From positions 1-39,235 of the forward strand of contig JAUILI010000017.1 of NCBI GenBank assembly GCA_030433075.1: 39,235 nucleotides of DNA, given 5' to 3'. The position numbers and the translations under genes were made by a program. The notes below the pieces were generated by a model. That model saw only the letters and a program-made list of their open reading frames with translations, did no database searches and had not been told where the DNA came from. The stretch's first letter is position 1. Each line of letters opens with the position of its first letter. Of this stretch, positions 1 through 13,443 are shown one piece after another. The DNA comes from Gammaproteobacteria bacterium (GTDB lineage Bacteria > Pseudomonadota > Gammaproteobacteria > Pseudomonadales > Azotimanducaceae).

Positions 1-43
1 ACTGGGACAGTACCCCATAGGGCTTATGAAAGCGCAGCAGCAT
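1..43 (-). CDS. rluE: Pseudouridine synthase, N-terminal fragment cut by window edge (RluE-like)
   Basis: Reading leftwards from an ATG at 43-41 gives [14 protein letters not shown] before the window ends. The phrase [10 protein letters not shown] is the N-terminal signature of RsuA/RluE-family pseudouridine synthases, which modify 23S or 16S rRNA. In Escherichia coli rluE is divergent from icd, exactly the arrangement here, so RluE (23S rRNA U2457) is the likeliest member. Only 14 codons are visible and the catalytic Asp lies outside the window, so the identity rests on this short motif plus gene order. RsuA or another paralogue cannot be excluded. Confidence 0.65.
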   Translation of the reverse strand, partial: MLLRFHKPYGVLSQ

Positions 44-76
44 GGCCCCCGGCCCCGTGAACCTTCCTTCCACCCT

Positions 77-85
77 TGCTATACT
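77..85 (+). promoter_or_regulatory. Extended -10 promoter element for icd
   Basis: TGCTATACT at 77-85 matches an extended -10 element (TGn followed by a hexamer with one mismatch to TATAAT). No good -35 hexamer is visible upstream, as is usual for extended -10 promoters. It lies about 150 bases before the chosen icd start and so predicts a leader of roughly 140 nt. Inferred from sequence only. Confidence 0.5.
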
Positions 86-233
86 CCCGCTCGCTTCACG
101 CATGGGCCCGAGGGGGGCCCAGCACCAGCCTAGCAAACCCTGCATGCGCCCGGCGGCCCCTGTTGCCGGAATCGTCGCGGGAAACCCTTTGCCTCAAGCG
201 GCTGGTGCCTCCATCACTTGCAGGGAGTTTTTC

Positions 234-1487
<1,254 letters not shown>

Positions 1488-1506
1488 GGCTCACAAAGTA
1501 CGACCC

Positions 1507-1536
1507 AAACGGGGCGCATGGCGCCCCGTTTTTTTT
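1507..1536 (+). terminator. Rho-independent terminator of icd
   Basis: A perfect 11-bp stem (1507-1517 with 1521-1531) closes on a 3-base loop (ATG) and runs into a T tract ending at 1536. It starts 20 bases after the icd stop codon. The opposite strand offers only a few T residues on its exit side, so it should act mainly on icd, although it also lies just beyond the cspD stop. Confidence 0.9.
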
Positions 1537-1545
1537 AGGCGGCGC

Positions 1546-1797
1546 TCAGCCCGAAGCGGCGTTGAGGGCGATAGCCGCCTCGGAGGGGGCGGCTTCCTTT
1601 TGCCGTACCTGCACCGCAGCGCTGCCTTTGTCGCCGGCTTGCTCCTCGTAGGAAACTTCTTGCCCCGCCTTAAGGGTGCGATATCCCTCCATCTCAATGG
1701 AGGAATAGTGCACAAACAGGTCATCGCCGCCATGCTCGGGCACAATGAACCCGTAGCCCTTGGCGTTGTTGAACCACTTCACGGTGCCTACCGCCAT
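1546..1797 (-). CDS. cspD: Cold-shock-domain protein CspD
   Basis: Small single-stranded nucleic-acid-binding protein of 83 residues. The cold-shock domain fills residues 1-65, with RNP1 KGYGFIV (13-19) and RNP2 LFVHY (27-31). The segment [12 protein letters not shown] is closer to CspD than to CspA. In E. coli CspD is a replication inhibitor made in stationary phase and on starvation, and is degraded by Lon. Its divergence from clpS is the conserved cspD-clpS-clpA layout. A strong ribosome site (GGAGG, 1804-1808) precedes the ATG. The Ala/Ser/Glu-rich C-terminal tail (about residues 66-83) is not part of the fold. Cellular role here is inferred from the family. Confidence 0.93.
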   Translation of the reverse strand: MAVGTVKWFNNAKGYGFIVPEHGGDDLFVHYSSIEMEGYRTLKAGQEVSYEEQAGDKGSAAVQVRQKEAAPSEAAIALNAASG

Positions 1798-1846
1798 ACG
1801 TCACCTCCCCGTGCGAATGGACCCACCCTGAGCGCGCCTTAAATTT

Positions 1847-1873
1847 TGTTATGTGCTGCTGGCGCTGTTATGT
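1847..1873. repeat. Direct repeat TGTTATGT x2 upstream of cspD
   Basis: TGTTATGT occurs at 1847-1854 and again at 1866-1873, spaced 19 bases start to start, about two helical turns. It lies 50-76 bases upstream of the cspD start codon in an AT-richer patch of the 272-base cspD/clpS intergenic region. It could be a paired operator or part of the cspD promoter. I do not recognise the factor. Confidence 0.45.
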
Positions 1874-1980
1874 CTCTAGGGCAAGCCTGAGCATAAAGCC
1901 AGGGGGCTGGGCGTCGTCAAGGGCTTGGGGCTTGAAAGCCAGTGCTTTGCCCCCATTTATGTGAGAGCCGAAGCGGGCGC

Positions 1981-2010
1981 TGGCCACCTTTCTAGGCAGG
2001 AAGGTATGAT
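1981..2010 (+). promoter_or_regulatory. Candidate sigma-70 promoter for clpS-clpA
   Basis: TATGAT at 2005-2010 is one mismatch from the -10 consensus. TGGCCA at 1981-1986, four of six matches to TTGACA, sits 18 bases upstream. The clpS ATG follows about 60 bases later. Prediction from sequence alone. Confidence 0.4.
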
Positions 2011-2069
2011 CGAATACAGCGCTGGGTCCGGTCGCCCGGCACCGGCACGGCACACGGAAAGGAGACTCC

Positions 2070-2441
2070 ATGGTGTTTGGGCAGGCGGGGCACCCGATGC
2101 CAATCCGCGCCAGCAGTGAGGGCCCGGGGCAGGACGACGGGGGCGGAGCTGGGCTGATTACGGAAGCGGCCAAGCCCAAGCTTAAGCGGCCTCCGCTTTA
2201 TAAGGTGGTGTTGCTCAACGACGACTACACCCCCATGGAGTTTGTCGTCTACATCCTCGAGCGCTTCTTCGGCATGGGCCGGGAGAAGGCCACCCAGATA
2301 ATGCTCGCGGTGCACACGCGCGGGAGTGCGGTGTGCGGCGTCTACCCGAGGGACGTGGCAGAGACCAAGTCCGAGCAGGTCAATCAGTGCGCGCAGGAGA
2401 ATAACCATCCCCTGTTATCTCAGGTTGAGATGGCCGACTAA
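2070..2441 (+). CDS. clpS: ATP-dependent Clp protease adaptor ClpS
   Basis: Adaptor that binds proteins with N-terminal Leu, Phe, Tyr or Trp and delivers them to ClpAP. The 123-residue product has a disordered N-terminal extension (about residues 1-40) that in the family enters the ClpA pore, then the folded core. The degron pocket is intact: Asn50-Asp51-Asp52 in [12 protein letters not shown] and His82 in [11 protein letters not shown]. The start at 2070 follows a strong AAAGGAGA site (2058-2065). An internal ATG at 2097 has no such site. It lies 27 bases upstream of clpA and is surely co-transcribed with it. The nearby bpt and aat genes make its substrates. Confidence 0.97.
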   Translation: MVFGQAGHPMPIRASSEGPGQDDGGGAGLITEAAKPKLKRPPLYKVVLLNDDYTPMEFVVYILERFFGMGREKATQIMLAVHTRGSAVCGVYPRDVAETKSEQVNQCAQENNHPLLSQVEMAD

Positions 2442-2468
2442 CGGGCGCGATCACAGGAGCAGTGCAGT

Positions 2469-4739
2469 ATGCTCAGTAAAGACCTAGAAACGACCCTTAA
2501 TAACGCTTTCCGCGAGGCCCGGGGGAAGCGGCACGAATTCATGACCGTCGAGCACTTGCTTCTGGCGCTCCTCGACAATGCCGCAGCCCGCTCGGTGCTT
2601 CGCGCGGTGGGGGCGGATATCGACCGGCTCCGGGGCGAACTCGCGGAGTTCATTGATAGCACCACGCCGGTGCTTCCTGAGGACGCGGAGGAGCGGGAAA
2701 CCCAGCCCACCTTGGGTTTCCAGCGGGTTTTGCAGCGGGCCGTGTTCCACGTCCAATCCTCCGGACGCAAGGAAGTTACCGGGGCCAATGTGCTGGTCGC
2801 GATCTTCAGCGAACAGGAGAGCCAAGCGGTCTATTTCCTGAAGCTTCAAGACATCGCCCGCATCGATATTGTCAATTACATCGCCCACGGGATCTCCAAG
2901 ATCCAGGATAGCGAAGGAGAAGGGGAAGGGCAGGAGGAAACGGAAGAGGCCCAGGAAAACGCTGAGCCCGCCGGCGCCGGCGCTCTTGAAGCCTTCGCCA
3001 GCAACTTAAACGAGCAGGCCAAGGCGGGGCGAATTGATCCCCTGGTGGGGCGGGACGAAGAGGTCGAGCGGGTGGTGCAGATCCTCACTCGGCGTCGCAA
3101 GAATAACCCCCTCCTGGTGGGGGAGGCGGGCGTGGGCAAAACAGCCATCGCCGAGGGCCTCGCCAAGCGCATCGTGGATGGGCAGGTGCCCGATATCGTC
3201 AAGGGCAGCGAGGTGTACTCCCTCGATCTTGGGGCCTTGCTCGCGGGAACGAAGTATCGCGGGGATTTCGAGAAGCGCCTAAAGAGCGTGCTCTCCGACC
3301 TCCAGTCCCGGGATAAGGCCATTCTGTTCATCGACGAAATCCACACCATCATTGGCGCTGGCGCGGCCTCCGGGGGCGTCATGGATGCGTCCAACCTGCT
3401 GAAGCCTCTCCTAAGCAGCGGCGAGCTGCGCTGCATGGGAAGCACCACCTATCAGGAATACCGGGGCATTTTCGAGAAGGATCGCGCCTTGTCCCGGCGC
3501 TTCCAGAAGATCGACGTGGTCGAGCCGGACGTCGAGGACACCATCAAGATTTTGAAGGGGCTGAAATCCCGCTTCGAGGATCACTACCAGCTTCGCTACA
3601 CCGATAAGGCCCTGCGAGCAGCAGCGGAGCTTTCCGCCCGCTATATCTCCGATCGCTTCCTTCCCGATAAGGCTATTGACGTCATTGACGAGGCTGGCGC
3701 AGCGCAGAAACTCCTTCCGCCTTCGAAGCAGAAGAAGTCCATTGGCGCTGCCGATGTGGAGCAGGTGGTGGCGAAGATTGCTCGCATTCCCTCCCAGCAG
3801 GTGAATAGCAGCGATAAGGAATCGCTGCGCGATCTCGACAAGAAGCTCCGCATGACCGTCTTCGGGCAGGATGAGGCCATCGACACCCTGGCCTCGGCCA
3901 TCAAGCTGTCCCGGGCCGGGCTCAAGGAGGAGCGCAAACCCATCGGCTCCTTCCTCTTCGCGGGCCCCACGGGGGTCGGTAAGACGGAGGTCTGTCGTCA
4001 GCTGTCCCATGTCCTCGGGGTCGAGCTGCTGCGCTTTGATATGTCCGAGTACATGGAGCGGCACACCGTCTCCCGGCTCATTGGGGCGCCCCCGGGCTAT
4101 GTGGGCTTTGATCAGGGTGGGCTCCTCACGGAAGCGATCAGCAAGCACCCTCACAGCGTGCTGCTGCTCGACGAAATCGAAAAGGCCCACCCGGACGTGT
4201 TCAATCTCCTCCTACAGGTGATGGACAACGGCCGGCTCACGGATAACAACGGCCGGAGCGCCGATTTCCGCAACGTCATTTTGGTCATGACCACGAACGC
4301 GGGCGCGGTGGATATGAGCCGGAGTTCCATTGGCTTCCTTGAGCAGGACGTCCGCCACGATGGGATGGAAGCCATCAAGAAACTGTTCACCCCGGAGTTC
4401 CGCAACCGGCTCGACGCTATCGTGCAGTTTGCGCCCCTATCGCCCTCCGTCATCGAGACCGTAGTGGATAAGCTCCTCACGGAGCTTCAGGCCCAGCTCG
4501 ATCAGAAACGGGTCACCCTTGAGGTCGACGAGGCCGCACGAGCCTGGCTCGCAAAGGAAGGCTACGACGAGAAGATGGGGGCTCGCCCCATGCAGCGCCT
4601 GATTCAGGACAAGATCAAGCGGCCCTTGGCCGAAGACCTGCTCTTTGGCCGTTTGGCGGAGAAGGGTGGGGTGGTGCAGATCACGGAGCGAGAGGGTGAG
4701 CTTGCGCTGGAAGTCGAGGGAGAGGCAGTCCCGGCCTAG
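2469..4739 (+). CDS. clpA: ATP-dependent Clp protease ATP-binding subunit ClpA
   Basis: Hexameric AAA+ unfoldase that feeds substrates into the ClpP peptidase. The 756 residues (E. coli 758) show an N-terminal repeat domain for ClpS binding (1-145), an acidic Glu-rich linker (about 147-165), D1 with Walker A GEAGVGKT (218-225) and Walker B ILFIDEIH, and D2 with Walker A GPTGVGKT (499-506) and Walker [15 protein letters not shown]. The ClpP-docking loop IGF (E. coli IGL) is at 621-623, so this is a true protease partner, not a ClpB-type disaggregase. AGGAG at 2455-2459 sets the start. clpP is not in this window. The gene converges on infA. Confidence 0.98.
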   Translation: MLSKDLETTLNNAFREARGKRHEFMTVEHLLLALLDNAAARSVLRAVGADIDRLRGELAEFIDSTTPVLPEDAEERETQPTLGFQRVLQRAVFHVQSSGRKEVTGANVLVAIFSEQESQAVYFLKLQDIARIDIVNYIAHGISKIQDSEGEGEGQEETEEAQENAEPAGAGALEAFASNLNEQAKAGRIDPLVGRDEEVERVVQILTRRRKNNPLLVGEAGVGKTAIAEGLAKRIVDGQVPDIVKGSEVYSLDLGALLAGTKYRGDFEKRLKSVLSDLQSRDKAILFIDEIHTIIGAGAASGGVMDASNLLKPLLSSGELRCMGSTTYQEYRGIFEKDRALSRRFQKIDVVEPDVEDTIKILKGLKSRFEDHYQLRYTDKALRAAAELSARYISDRFLPDKAIDVIDEAGAAQKLLPPSKQKKSIGAADVEQVVAKIARIPSQQVNSSDKESLRDLDKKLRMTVFGQDEAIDTLASAIKLSRAGLKEERKPIGSFLFAGPTGVGKTEVCRQLSHVLGVELLRFDMSEYMERHTVSRLIGAPPGYVGFDQGGLLTEAISKHPHSVLLLDEIEKAHPDVFNLLLQVMDNGRLTDNNGRSADFRNVILVMTTNAGAVDMSRSSIGFLEQDVRHDGMEAIKKLFTPEFRNRLDAIVQFAPLSPSVIETVVDKLLTELQAQLDQKRVTLEVDEAARAWLAKEGYDEKMGARPMQRLIQDKIKRPLAEDLLFGRLAEKGGVVQITEREGELALEVEGEAVPA

Positions 4740-4755
4740 GGGCCGGGAAACCGCT

Positions 4756-4785
4756 GGATCACCTAGCGTTCGCGATAGGTGATCC
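4756..4785. repeat. Inverted repeat between convergent clpA and infA
   Basis: GGATCACCTA (4756-4765) pairs perfectly with TAGGTGATCC (4776-4785), and the inner bases can close a TTCG tetraloop. It overlaps the last codons and stop codon (4763-4765) of infA and lies 16 bases past the clpA stop. Neither side has a T run, so it is not a classic terminator. It may protect or end both convergent transcripts. Confidence 0.5.
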
Positions 4786-4981
4786 GGCCCTTGGTGAGAT
4801 CGTAAGGGGTGAGTTCAACCTTCACCCGGTCCCCGGTGAGAATCCGGATGTAGTTTTTCCGCATCTTCCCCGAGATGTGAGCCGTCACCACGTGCCCATT
4901 ATCGAGTTCCACCCGAAACATTGTATTCGGGAGCGTATCGACAATGGTGCCTTCCATCTCGATCTGTTCTTCTTTGGCCAT
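4763..4981 (-). CDS. infA: Translation initiation factor IF-1
   Basis: Single S1/OB-fold protein that occupies the 30S A site during initiation. The product is 72 residues, identical in length to E. coli IF-1, beginning [11 protein letters not shown] and ending KGRITYRER. The core [19 protein letters not shown] is nearly invariant in bacteria. An open frame extends upstream to 5053, but the MAKE start is the family start. It lies between clpA and bpt, the conserved gammaproteobacterial position. A 104-base leader with two palindromes separates it from the bpt stop. Confidence 0.98.
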   Translation of the reverse strand: MAKEEQIEMEGTIVDTLPNTMFRVELDNGHVVTAHISGKMRKNYIRILTGDRVKVELTPYDLTKGRITYRER

Positions 4982-5026
4982 GCCGTTTGGGGCCTCGTCA
5001 GCAACGCGCCGTTGGCGCCGAATGTC

Positions 5027-5069
5027 TTTGCGCAATGCGCAAAACGCGCGCAATTTTGCCGCATGCGGC
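5027..5069. repeat. Two perfect palindromes in the bpt-infA gap
   Basis: TTTGCGCA-A-TGCGCAAA (5027-5043) is a perfect 8+1+8 palindrome. GCCGCATGCGGC (5058-5069) is a perfect 12-base palindrome 14 bases away. Both lie 45-90 bases upstream of infA and just after the bpt stop (5086). They could be operators, or hairpins that end bpt transcripts or control infA translation. No T run follows either one. Confidence 0.55.
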
Positions 5070-5085
5070 GGAAAGACGCAAAAGC

Positions 5086-5814
5086 TTAGGGGGCAGAGCC
5101 TTGGGGCCGTCCGAGGGGGACCCAGCGTTCACCGAGGCGGAGCTCGCAGGGCTGGTACTCGTGCTTATAGCGCATCTTATCGGCGCGGCGAATCCAGTAG
5201 CCAAGGTACAGGTAGGGGAGCCCTTCCCGGCGACACCAAGCCAACTGGTTCAAGATGGCAAAGGTGCCCAGGCTTCGATTGCTCTCTTCCGGGTCGAAGT
5301 AGGTGTACACCGCAGCCAGACCATCATCGAGGCGGTCCGTGATGGCGGCCGCGAGCAGCCGGGGGCCAAGGCGCAGCTCCAAGCATCGGGGTTCGGCCCA
5401 GGCGCTGAGCAGAAAGCTTTCGAACTGATCGCGCGTGGGAGGAAACATATCTCCGTCGCGATGGCGTTCGGAGATGTAACGCGCGTAGAGCGCATAGTGC
5501 TCGTCGTTGGCCCGGGCCGGAACCTCACGAAAGGTGAGGTCGGCATTGCGCTTAAGCACGCGGCGATGGCGCCGGTGTGGACGAAAGGCCTGGGCCACCA
5601 CGCGAAGGGGAATGCAGGCCGAGCACTGGGCACAGTGCGGGCGGTACAGGTGTACGCCGCTGCGGCGGAAACCGAGGCGGGAGAGGGCGCTGTAGCGCGC
5701 AGAGTCGAGGGGCGCGGCGGGGTCGAGAAATACCGTGGTCGCCGACTCCCCGGGCAGATAGCTGCAGGGGTGGGGCGGGGTGGCAAAAAATCTCAGTTCC
5801 GACAGGTCCGTCAT
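5086..5814 (-). CDS. bpt: Aspartate/glutamate leucyltransferase Bpt
   Basis: Transfers leucine from Leu-tRNA to proteins with N-terminal Asp or Glu, making secondary N-degrons for ClpS/ClpAP. The 242 residues carry the ATE/Bpt signatures: [18 protein letters not shown] near residues 15-32, [17 protein letters not shown] followed by CSAC near 45-67, and a GNAT-like C-terminal half with YTYFDPEE and YLYLGYWI. The Cys cluster is complete. GAGGAG sits 6-7 bases before the ATG and overlaps the end of aat, so bpt is probably coupled to the upstream aat. It is grouped with aat, clpS and clpA, all parts of one degradation route. Confidence 0.93.
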   Translation of the reverse strand: MTDLSELRFFATPPHPCSYLPGESATTVFLDPAAPLDSARYSALSRLGFRRSGVHLYRPHCAQCSACIPLRVVAQAFRPHRRHRRVLKRNADLTFREVPARANDEHYALYARYISERHRDGDMFPPTRDQFESFLLSAWAEPRCLELRLGPRLLAAAITDRLDDGLAAVYTYFDPEESNRSLGTFAILNQLAWCRREGLPYLYLGYWIRRADKMRYKHEYQPCELRLGERWVPLGRPQGSAP

Positions 5815-5824
5815 CTTGGGCTCC

Positions 5825-6553
5825 TCAGCCTTCCGAGCCTAGCACGGCGCTCCAGCGCAGGGTCCAGGGGCCTCGGGGCGCGAGGCTCTCCTGCTCGGTT
5901 AGGCCCGCCACAATGCGGAGAAAGGCATCCCGGGCGAGGGGTCGGGCGCCGAGAAATTCCGTATGAGGATTGCCGACCTGGCAGTCCAGAAGGGCGAAGT
6001 TCCAGGCAGCGAGCTGCCCGCATAGGTGAACGAGGCCTACCTTTGAGGCATCGCGCACCCGGGAGAACATGGATTCCCCAAAAAAACAGCGCCCCAGGGC
6101 CACGCCATAGAGGCCTCCTGCGAGGGCCCCGTCTTTCCACACCTCCAGGCTATGAGCCAGGCCCGCATCATGGGCGGCGCCGTAAGCTGCCCGCATCTCC
6201 TCCGTTAGCCAGGTGCCGCCCCCATCCCGGCGGGGCGCGGCGCAGCCTGCGACCACCGCATCAAAGGCCTCATCCATGGTGCAGTGGAAACCCCCATGGC
6301 GCAGGGTTTTCCGCAGGCTTCGGCGGACCCTAAGGGCCGAGGGAAGGAGCACGGCCCGGGGATTCGGGCTCCACCAGAGCACCGGGGCATCCTCGTCGAA
6401 CCAGGGAAAGATGCCGGCGCCATAGGCTCGACGGAGGGTAGGGACGTCGAGACTGCCGCCGGCGGCGAGGAGCCCATCGGGGCCCGCCTGGGCCGGCGGA
6501 GGAAAGGCCCGGGGGGCCTCGGGAAGCCAGGGGAGGCTCCGGGGCTGGGCCAT
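5825..6553 (-). CDS. aat: Leucyl/phenylalanyl-tRNA-protein transferase Aat
   Basis: Attaches Leu or Phe from aminoacyl-tRNA to N-terminal Lys or Arg of proteins, creating ClpS-recognised N-degrons in the cytosol. The 242-residue product shows GLLAAGGSLDVPTLRRAY and GIFPWF near the N-terminus, RDGGGTWLTEEM in the middle and the core GGLYGVALGRCFFGESMFS. The frame is open further upstream into trxB, but the ATG at 6553 gives the family N-terminus MAQPRSLPWL. It begins 4 bases after the trxB stop and ends 10 bases before bpt, so trxB-aat-bpt looks like one operon, possibly running into infA. Confidence 0.95.
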   Translation of the reverse strand: MAQPRSLPWLPEAPRAFPPPAQAGPDGLLAAGGSLDVPTLRRAYGAGIFPWFDEDAPVLWWSPNPRAVLLPSALRVRRSLRKTLRHGGFHCTMDEAFDAVVAGCAAPRRDGGGTWLTEEMRAAYGAAHDAGLAHSLEVWKDGALAGGLYGVALGRCFFGESMFSRVRDASKVGLVHLCGQLAAWNFALLDCQVGNPHTEFLGARPLARDAFLRIVAGLTEQESLAPRGPWTLRWSAVLGSEG

Positions 6554-6557
6554 GGGC

Positions 6558-10007
<3,450 letters not shown>

Positions 10008-10011
<4 letters not shown>

Positions 10012-10760
10012 CGGGTAATGCCCCCCGGAGCGCCTCCAGGAGCACCCTCCGGAGCGTGCTTCTGGGCGCGCTTCTGGGCGCGCTGCTGGGCGCGCTGCTG
10101 GGCCTCGCAGCTTTGATCGCCCTGGCAGCCCCGCCCGCGGCTCCTGAGAGCCTAACGGAAGCCCCCCGGCCCTGGGCCTCGGGCCCAGCCGTAGAAGATC
10201 GCTTTCTTGATCGCCTGCGCACCCTTGAACCCCTCACGGGGCAGTTTGAGCAGCATGTGGAGGACGGTTACGGCCAGCGCTTCGACCAGCGAGCGGGGCG
10301 CTTTGCCCTGGCGCCGGGCCTGGGTTTGAAGTGGGTGACCGAATCCCCCTTTGAAGAACAGCTGGTGCTGAACGGCGAGGGCGCTTGGCTCTGGGACCCC
10401 GCCTTGCAACAGGCCTTTCGCCGTCCCCTTTTCGCCCTAGCCGGCACCCCGGCTACGCTTCTCGTGGGCCTTGGAGAGGCCTGGCTCGAGGATTACACCG
10501 TTGAAACCCAGGCCTCGGACGCCCTTGAGCGTTTTCGTTTGCAAAGGGATGCGGAGGCTGAACTTCGCCCCGGGGCACCGGTGCAACTGGAACTGGTCTG
10601 GATCGAAGGCACGCTGAGCCTCATCTCCGTAGAGGAGGGGACGGGCCAGCGCCTCGTTCTTCGCCTGCGAGCGCTAGCGCCCGCCGTTCTTGGCCCCGAG
10701 GCTTTCGCCTTCGACCCTCCAGAAGGCGCCGAGGTGATCGACGAAGGCGCGGCAGAGTGA
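10008..10760 (+). CDS. lolA: Outer-membrane lipoprotein carrier protein LolA
   Basis: Periplasmic chaperone that carries lipoproteins from LolCDE to the outer-membrane receptor LolB. The 250-residue product has an Arg/Ser-rich N-region, an unusually repetitive signal peptide with [16 protein letters not shown] (about 18-33) and cleavage probably after the LAA near 40. The mature LolA core includes [10 protein letters not shown] and the [17 protein letters not shown] segment typical of LolA. Overlap by ATGA with ftsK and by GTGA with rarA indicates coupled translation, the standard ftsK-lolA-rarA order. Sequence identity within this family is low, so context carries much of the call. Confidence 0.88.
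10059..10103 (+). repeat. 12-bp tandem repeat in the lolA signal-peptide region
   Basis: Four tandem units of CTKCTGGGCGCG (K = T or G) run from 10059 to 10103, the last one partial. Each full unit encodes Leu-Leu-Gly-Ala. Because the unit length is a multiple of three, slippage would lengthen or shorten the signal-peptide core without breaking the frame. Confidence 0.85.
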
Positions 10761-12097
10761 ACGATCTCTTCCCTGCGCCCGATGCGGGAGGCGCGCCCCT
10801 CGCTGCGCGCCTTAGGCCCCAGCGGCTCGAGGAGGTGGTGGGGCAGGATCACCTCCTGGGACCCGAGCGGCCTCTGCGCCGGGTGCTCGACCAGGGGCGG
10901 CTCCATTCCATGATTTTCTGGGGCCCACCGGGAGTGGGCAAAACCACGCTGGCCCGGCTCCTGGCTGAAGCCACGGGGGCGGAGCTATTGGCCCTCTCTG
11001 CGGTCATGGCCGGGGTGAAGGACGTACGCGCCGCCGTGGAGCAGGCCGCGCAGTTTCGCGCCCAGGGCCGGCGGACCGTGCTGTTTATTGATGAGGTCCA
11101 CCGATTCAACAAGGCGCAGCAGGATGCCTTTTTGCCCTATGTAGAAGACGGCACGGTGATCTTTGTGGGGGCGACCACGGAGAACCCGTCCTTCGAGGTG
11201 CGCTCTGCGCTGCTCTCCCGGACCCGGGTCTACAAGCTTCGACCCTTCGACGCCCCGGCCTTCGATGCGCTTTTGGCCCGGGCTTTGCCGCACCTTGGCC
11301 ATGGCGCGGTGACCGTCGAGGACGGCGCTCAGGCCGCCTTGGTACAGGTCGCTGACGGTGATGCGCGGCGCTATCTTAACCTGCTGGAAATCGCCTTTGA
11401 TCTCTTGCCCTCGGGCGCGGAAAGCCTATCCCTCGAAACGGTCAAGGAGCTTCTCGAGGACAGTACGCGTCGTTTCGATAAGGGCGGGGATGCGTTTTAC
11501 GACCAGATCTCAGCGCTCCACAAGGCGGTGCGAGGCTCATCTGCCGATGGTGCCCTGTACTGGCTGGCGCGCATGATCGACGGCGGCGCGGACCCCTTGT
11601 ATATCGCTCGACGCCTCGTGCGCATGGCCAGTGAGGATATCGGCAACGCCGACCCTAAGGCCCTTTCCCTGACCCTGGAGGCTTGGCAGGTACAGGAACG
11701 GCTTGGGGCGCCGGAGGGCACGCTCGCGTTGGCTCAGGCCGTCGCCTACCTGGCTTTAGCTCCCAAGAGCGCTGCGGTTTACCAGGCCTTCAACACGGTC
11801 CTCGCGGACGTGCGGGAAACGGGCTCCCTGCCCGTGCCCCTGCATTTACGGAACGCCCCCACGGCGCTCATGAAGGCCGAGGGGCACGGGGCGGACTATC
11901 GCTATGCCCATGACTATGACGACGCCTTCGTTCCTGGGGAGCGCTATCTACCGGGCGCGCTGGCAGATCGCCGCTATTACGCCCCCTCGGACCGGGGCCT
12001 GGAGCAGCGCCTCGGCAAAAAGCTCGCTTATCTAGATGCGCAGAATGCCGCGAGTCCCTGGCAGCGGGGCCCGGAGGAGGAAGAGGGCGCGATCTAG
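10757..12097 (+). CDS. rarA: Replication-associated recombination protein A (AAA+ ATPase)
   Basis: RarA/MgsA family ATPase of the clamp-loader clade, homologous to yeast Mgs1 and human WRNIP1, acting at stalled forks. The 446 residues contain Walker A GPPGVGKT (56-63), Walker B FIDEVHRFNKAQQD (Asp112-Glu113), sensor 1 IFVGATTENPSFEV and the C-terminal tetramerisation region with MASEDIGNADP and YLPGALADRRYY. Length equals the E. coli protein (447). Its GTG start overlaps the lolA stop (GTGA), so translation is probably coupled. Confidence 0.97.
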   Translation: MNDLFPAPDAGGAPLAARLRPQRLEEVVGQDHLLGPERPLRRVLDQGRLHSMIFWGPPGVGKTTLARLLAEATGAELLALSAVMAGVKDVRAAVEQAAQFRAQGRRTVLFIDEVHRFNKAQQDAFLPYVEDGTVIFVGATTENPSFEVRSALLSRTRVYKLRPFDAPAFDALLARALPHLGHGAVTVEDGAQAALVQVADGDARRYLNLLEIAFDLLPSGAESLSLETVKELLEDSTRRFDKGGDAFYDQISALHKAVRGSSADGALYWLARMIDGGADPLYIARRLVRMASEDIGNADPKALSLTLEAWQVQERLGAPEGTLALAQAVAYLALAPKSAAVYQAFNTVLADVRETGSLPVPLHLRNAPTALMKAEGHGADYRYAHDYDDAFVPGERYLPGALADRRYYAPSDRGLEQRLGKKLAYLDAQNAASPWQRGPEEEEGAI

Positions 12098-12124
12098 GGC
12101 GCCGCTCCTGTACCATAGCGCCCT
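12096..12124 (+). terminator. Weak hairpin between rarA and serS
   Basis: AGGGCGC (12096-12102) can pair with GCGCCCT (12118-12124) across a 15-base loop, starting inside the rarA stop codon and followed by TTACTTGTT. The long loop and broken T tract make termination uncertain. It may instead be part of the serS leader. Confidence 0.3.
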
Positions 12125-12153
12125 TTACTTGTTGATCGGACCGCGGAGACCCC

Positions 12154-13443
12154 ATGCTCGATCCGAAACTCATTCGCAGTGATCTTGAGGCCGTGGTGGC
12201 GGCCCTGAGCCGTCGGGGCTATGTGGTGGATGAGGCGGCACTGTCCGAGCTTGAGGTGCAGCGCCGGAGCCTCCAGGCTGCGCTGGAGACGCTGCAGGCC
12301 GAGCGCAACAGCCGGTCCAAGGAAATCGGCGCCCTCATGAAGCAGGGCGATCAAGCCGCCGCGGAGGCTGCCAAGGCTGAGGTAGGGCGCCTGAAGGCCG
12401 AGCTTGAGTCCGTGGAAGCCCAGCACAGCGCCGTGGCCAAGGCCTTCGAGGCCCAGCTGCTGGCCATGCCGAACCTGCCTGCGGAGCCCGTTCCCGAGGG
12501 GAAAGAGGAAGCGGACAACGTCGAGCTTGAGCGCTGGGGTGCGCCGCGGGCCTTTTCCTTCACCCCAAAGGATCACGTTGACCTTGGCCAGGGCCTTGGG
12601 GGCATGGATTTTGAGGTGGCCACGCGCCTAACCGGGAGCCGCTTTGTGGTGCTCAAGGGGCCCCTGGCCCGGCTGCACCGGGCCCTTGCCCAGTTCATGC
12701 TTGATCTCCACACCGAGGCCCACGGCTATGAGGAGGTCAACGTCCCTGTCCTCGTGAACAGCGATTCCATGCAGGGGACGGGGCAGCTGCCGAAATTCGC
12801 GGAAGACTCCTTCCAGCTGGCCGGGGAGAGCGCCTATTGGCTGGCCCCCACGGCCGAGGTGCCGGTGACTAATCTCGTGCGGGGCGAGCTTCTGGACGAA
12901 GAGTCCCTGCCTCGGGCCTACGTGGCCCATACGCTGTGCTTTCGCAGCGAAGCCGGCAGCTATGGCCGGGATACGCGGGGCATGATTCGCCAGCACCAGT
13001 TCGAGAAGGTGGAGCTGGTGCACATCACTCGGCCTGAGGATTCCTGGGCCACCTTCGACGCGCTCGTGGGCCATGCGGAGGCGGTGCTGCAAAAGCTGGC
13101 CTTGCCCTACCGTAAGGTGCTGCTCTGCGGCGGCGACCTCGGCTTTTCCTCCGCCCAAACCATCGACCTTGAGGTGTGGCTACCGGCGCAGGACTGCTAC
13201 CGGGAAATCTCTTCCTGTTCGAACTTCCTAGACTTCCAGGCTCGGCGCATGGGCACGCGGTACAAGGCTGCGGGGGCGAAGCAGACCACCCTGGTGCATA
13301 CGCTCAATGGCTCGGGGCTGGCCGTGGGTCGCACCCTGGTGGCGGTGCTGGAGAACTATCAAGAGGCCGACGGCAGCATCCGTGTTCCCGAAGCGCTTCA
13401 GCCCTATCTGGGCGGTCAAACGGTGCTGGCGCCCCAGGGTTAA
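12154..13443 (+). CDS. serS: Serine-tRNA ligase
   Basis: Charges tRNA-Ser (and tRNA-Sec where present) with serine in the cytosol. The 429-residue product has the N-terminal antiparallel coiled coil that grips the long variable arm (about 30-105, rich in Ala, Glu and Lys). The class II catalytic domain follows, with motif 2 [20 protein letters not shown] and motif 3 [20 protein letters not shown]. coli SerS is 430 residues. A GGAGA site lies 6 bases before the ATG. The gene ends tail-to-tail with tusE, with the two stop codons overlapping. A tRNA-Ser gene lies 2.3 kb downstream. Confidence 0.98.
   Translation: MLDPKLIRSDLEAVVAALSRRGYVVDEAALSELEVQRRSLQAALETLQAERNSRSKEIGALMKQGDQAAAEAAKAEVGRLKAELESVEAQHSAVAKAFEAQLLAMPNLPAEPVPEGKEEADNVELERWGAPRAFSFTPKDHVDLGQGLGGMDFEVATRLTGSRFVVLKGPLARLHRALAQFMLDLHTEAHGYEEVNVPVLVNSDSMQGTGQLPKFAEDSFQLAGESAYWLAPTAEVPVTNLVRGELLDEESLPRAYVAHTLCFRSEAGSYGRDTRGMIRQHQFEKVELVHITRPEDSWATFDALVGHAEAVLQKLALPYRKVLLCGGDLGFSSAQTIDLEVWLPAQDCYREISSCSNFLDFQARRMGTRYKAAGAKQTTLVHTLNGSGLAVGRTLVAVLENYQEADGSIRVPEALQPYLGGQTVLAPQG

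Noticed and set aside
42-233. N-terminal extension of icd
   Set aside because: The extension covers the promoter and leader, is unlike any isocitrate dehydrogenase, and the internal ATG at 234 has a ribosome site and the family N-terminus.
2469-4739. ClpB-type disaggregase
   Set aside because: There is no long middle coiled coil, and the IGF ClpP-docking loop is present, as in ClpA.
4921-6333. A 470-codon open frame on the plus strand
   Set aside because: It lies antisense to infA, bpt and aat, which have clear family motifs. Long antisense frames are expected at this GC content, and its translation shows no known domain.
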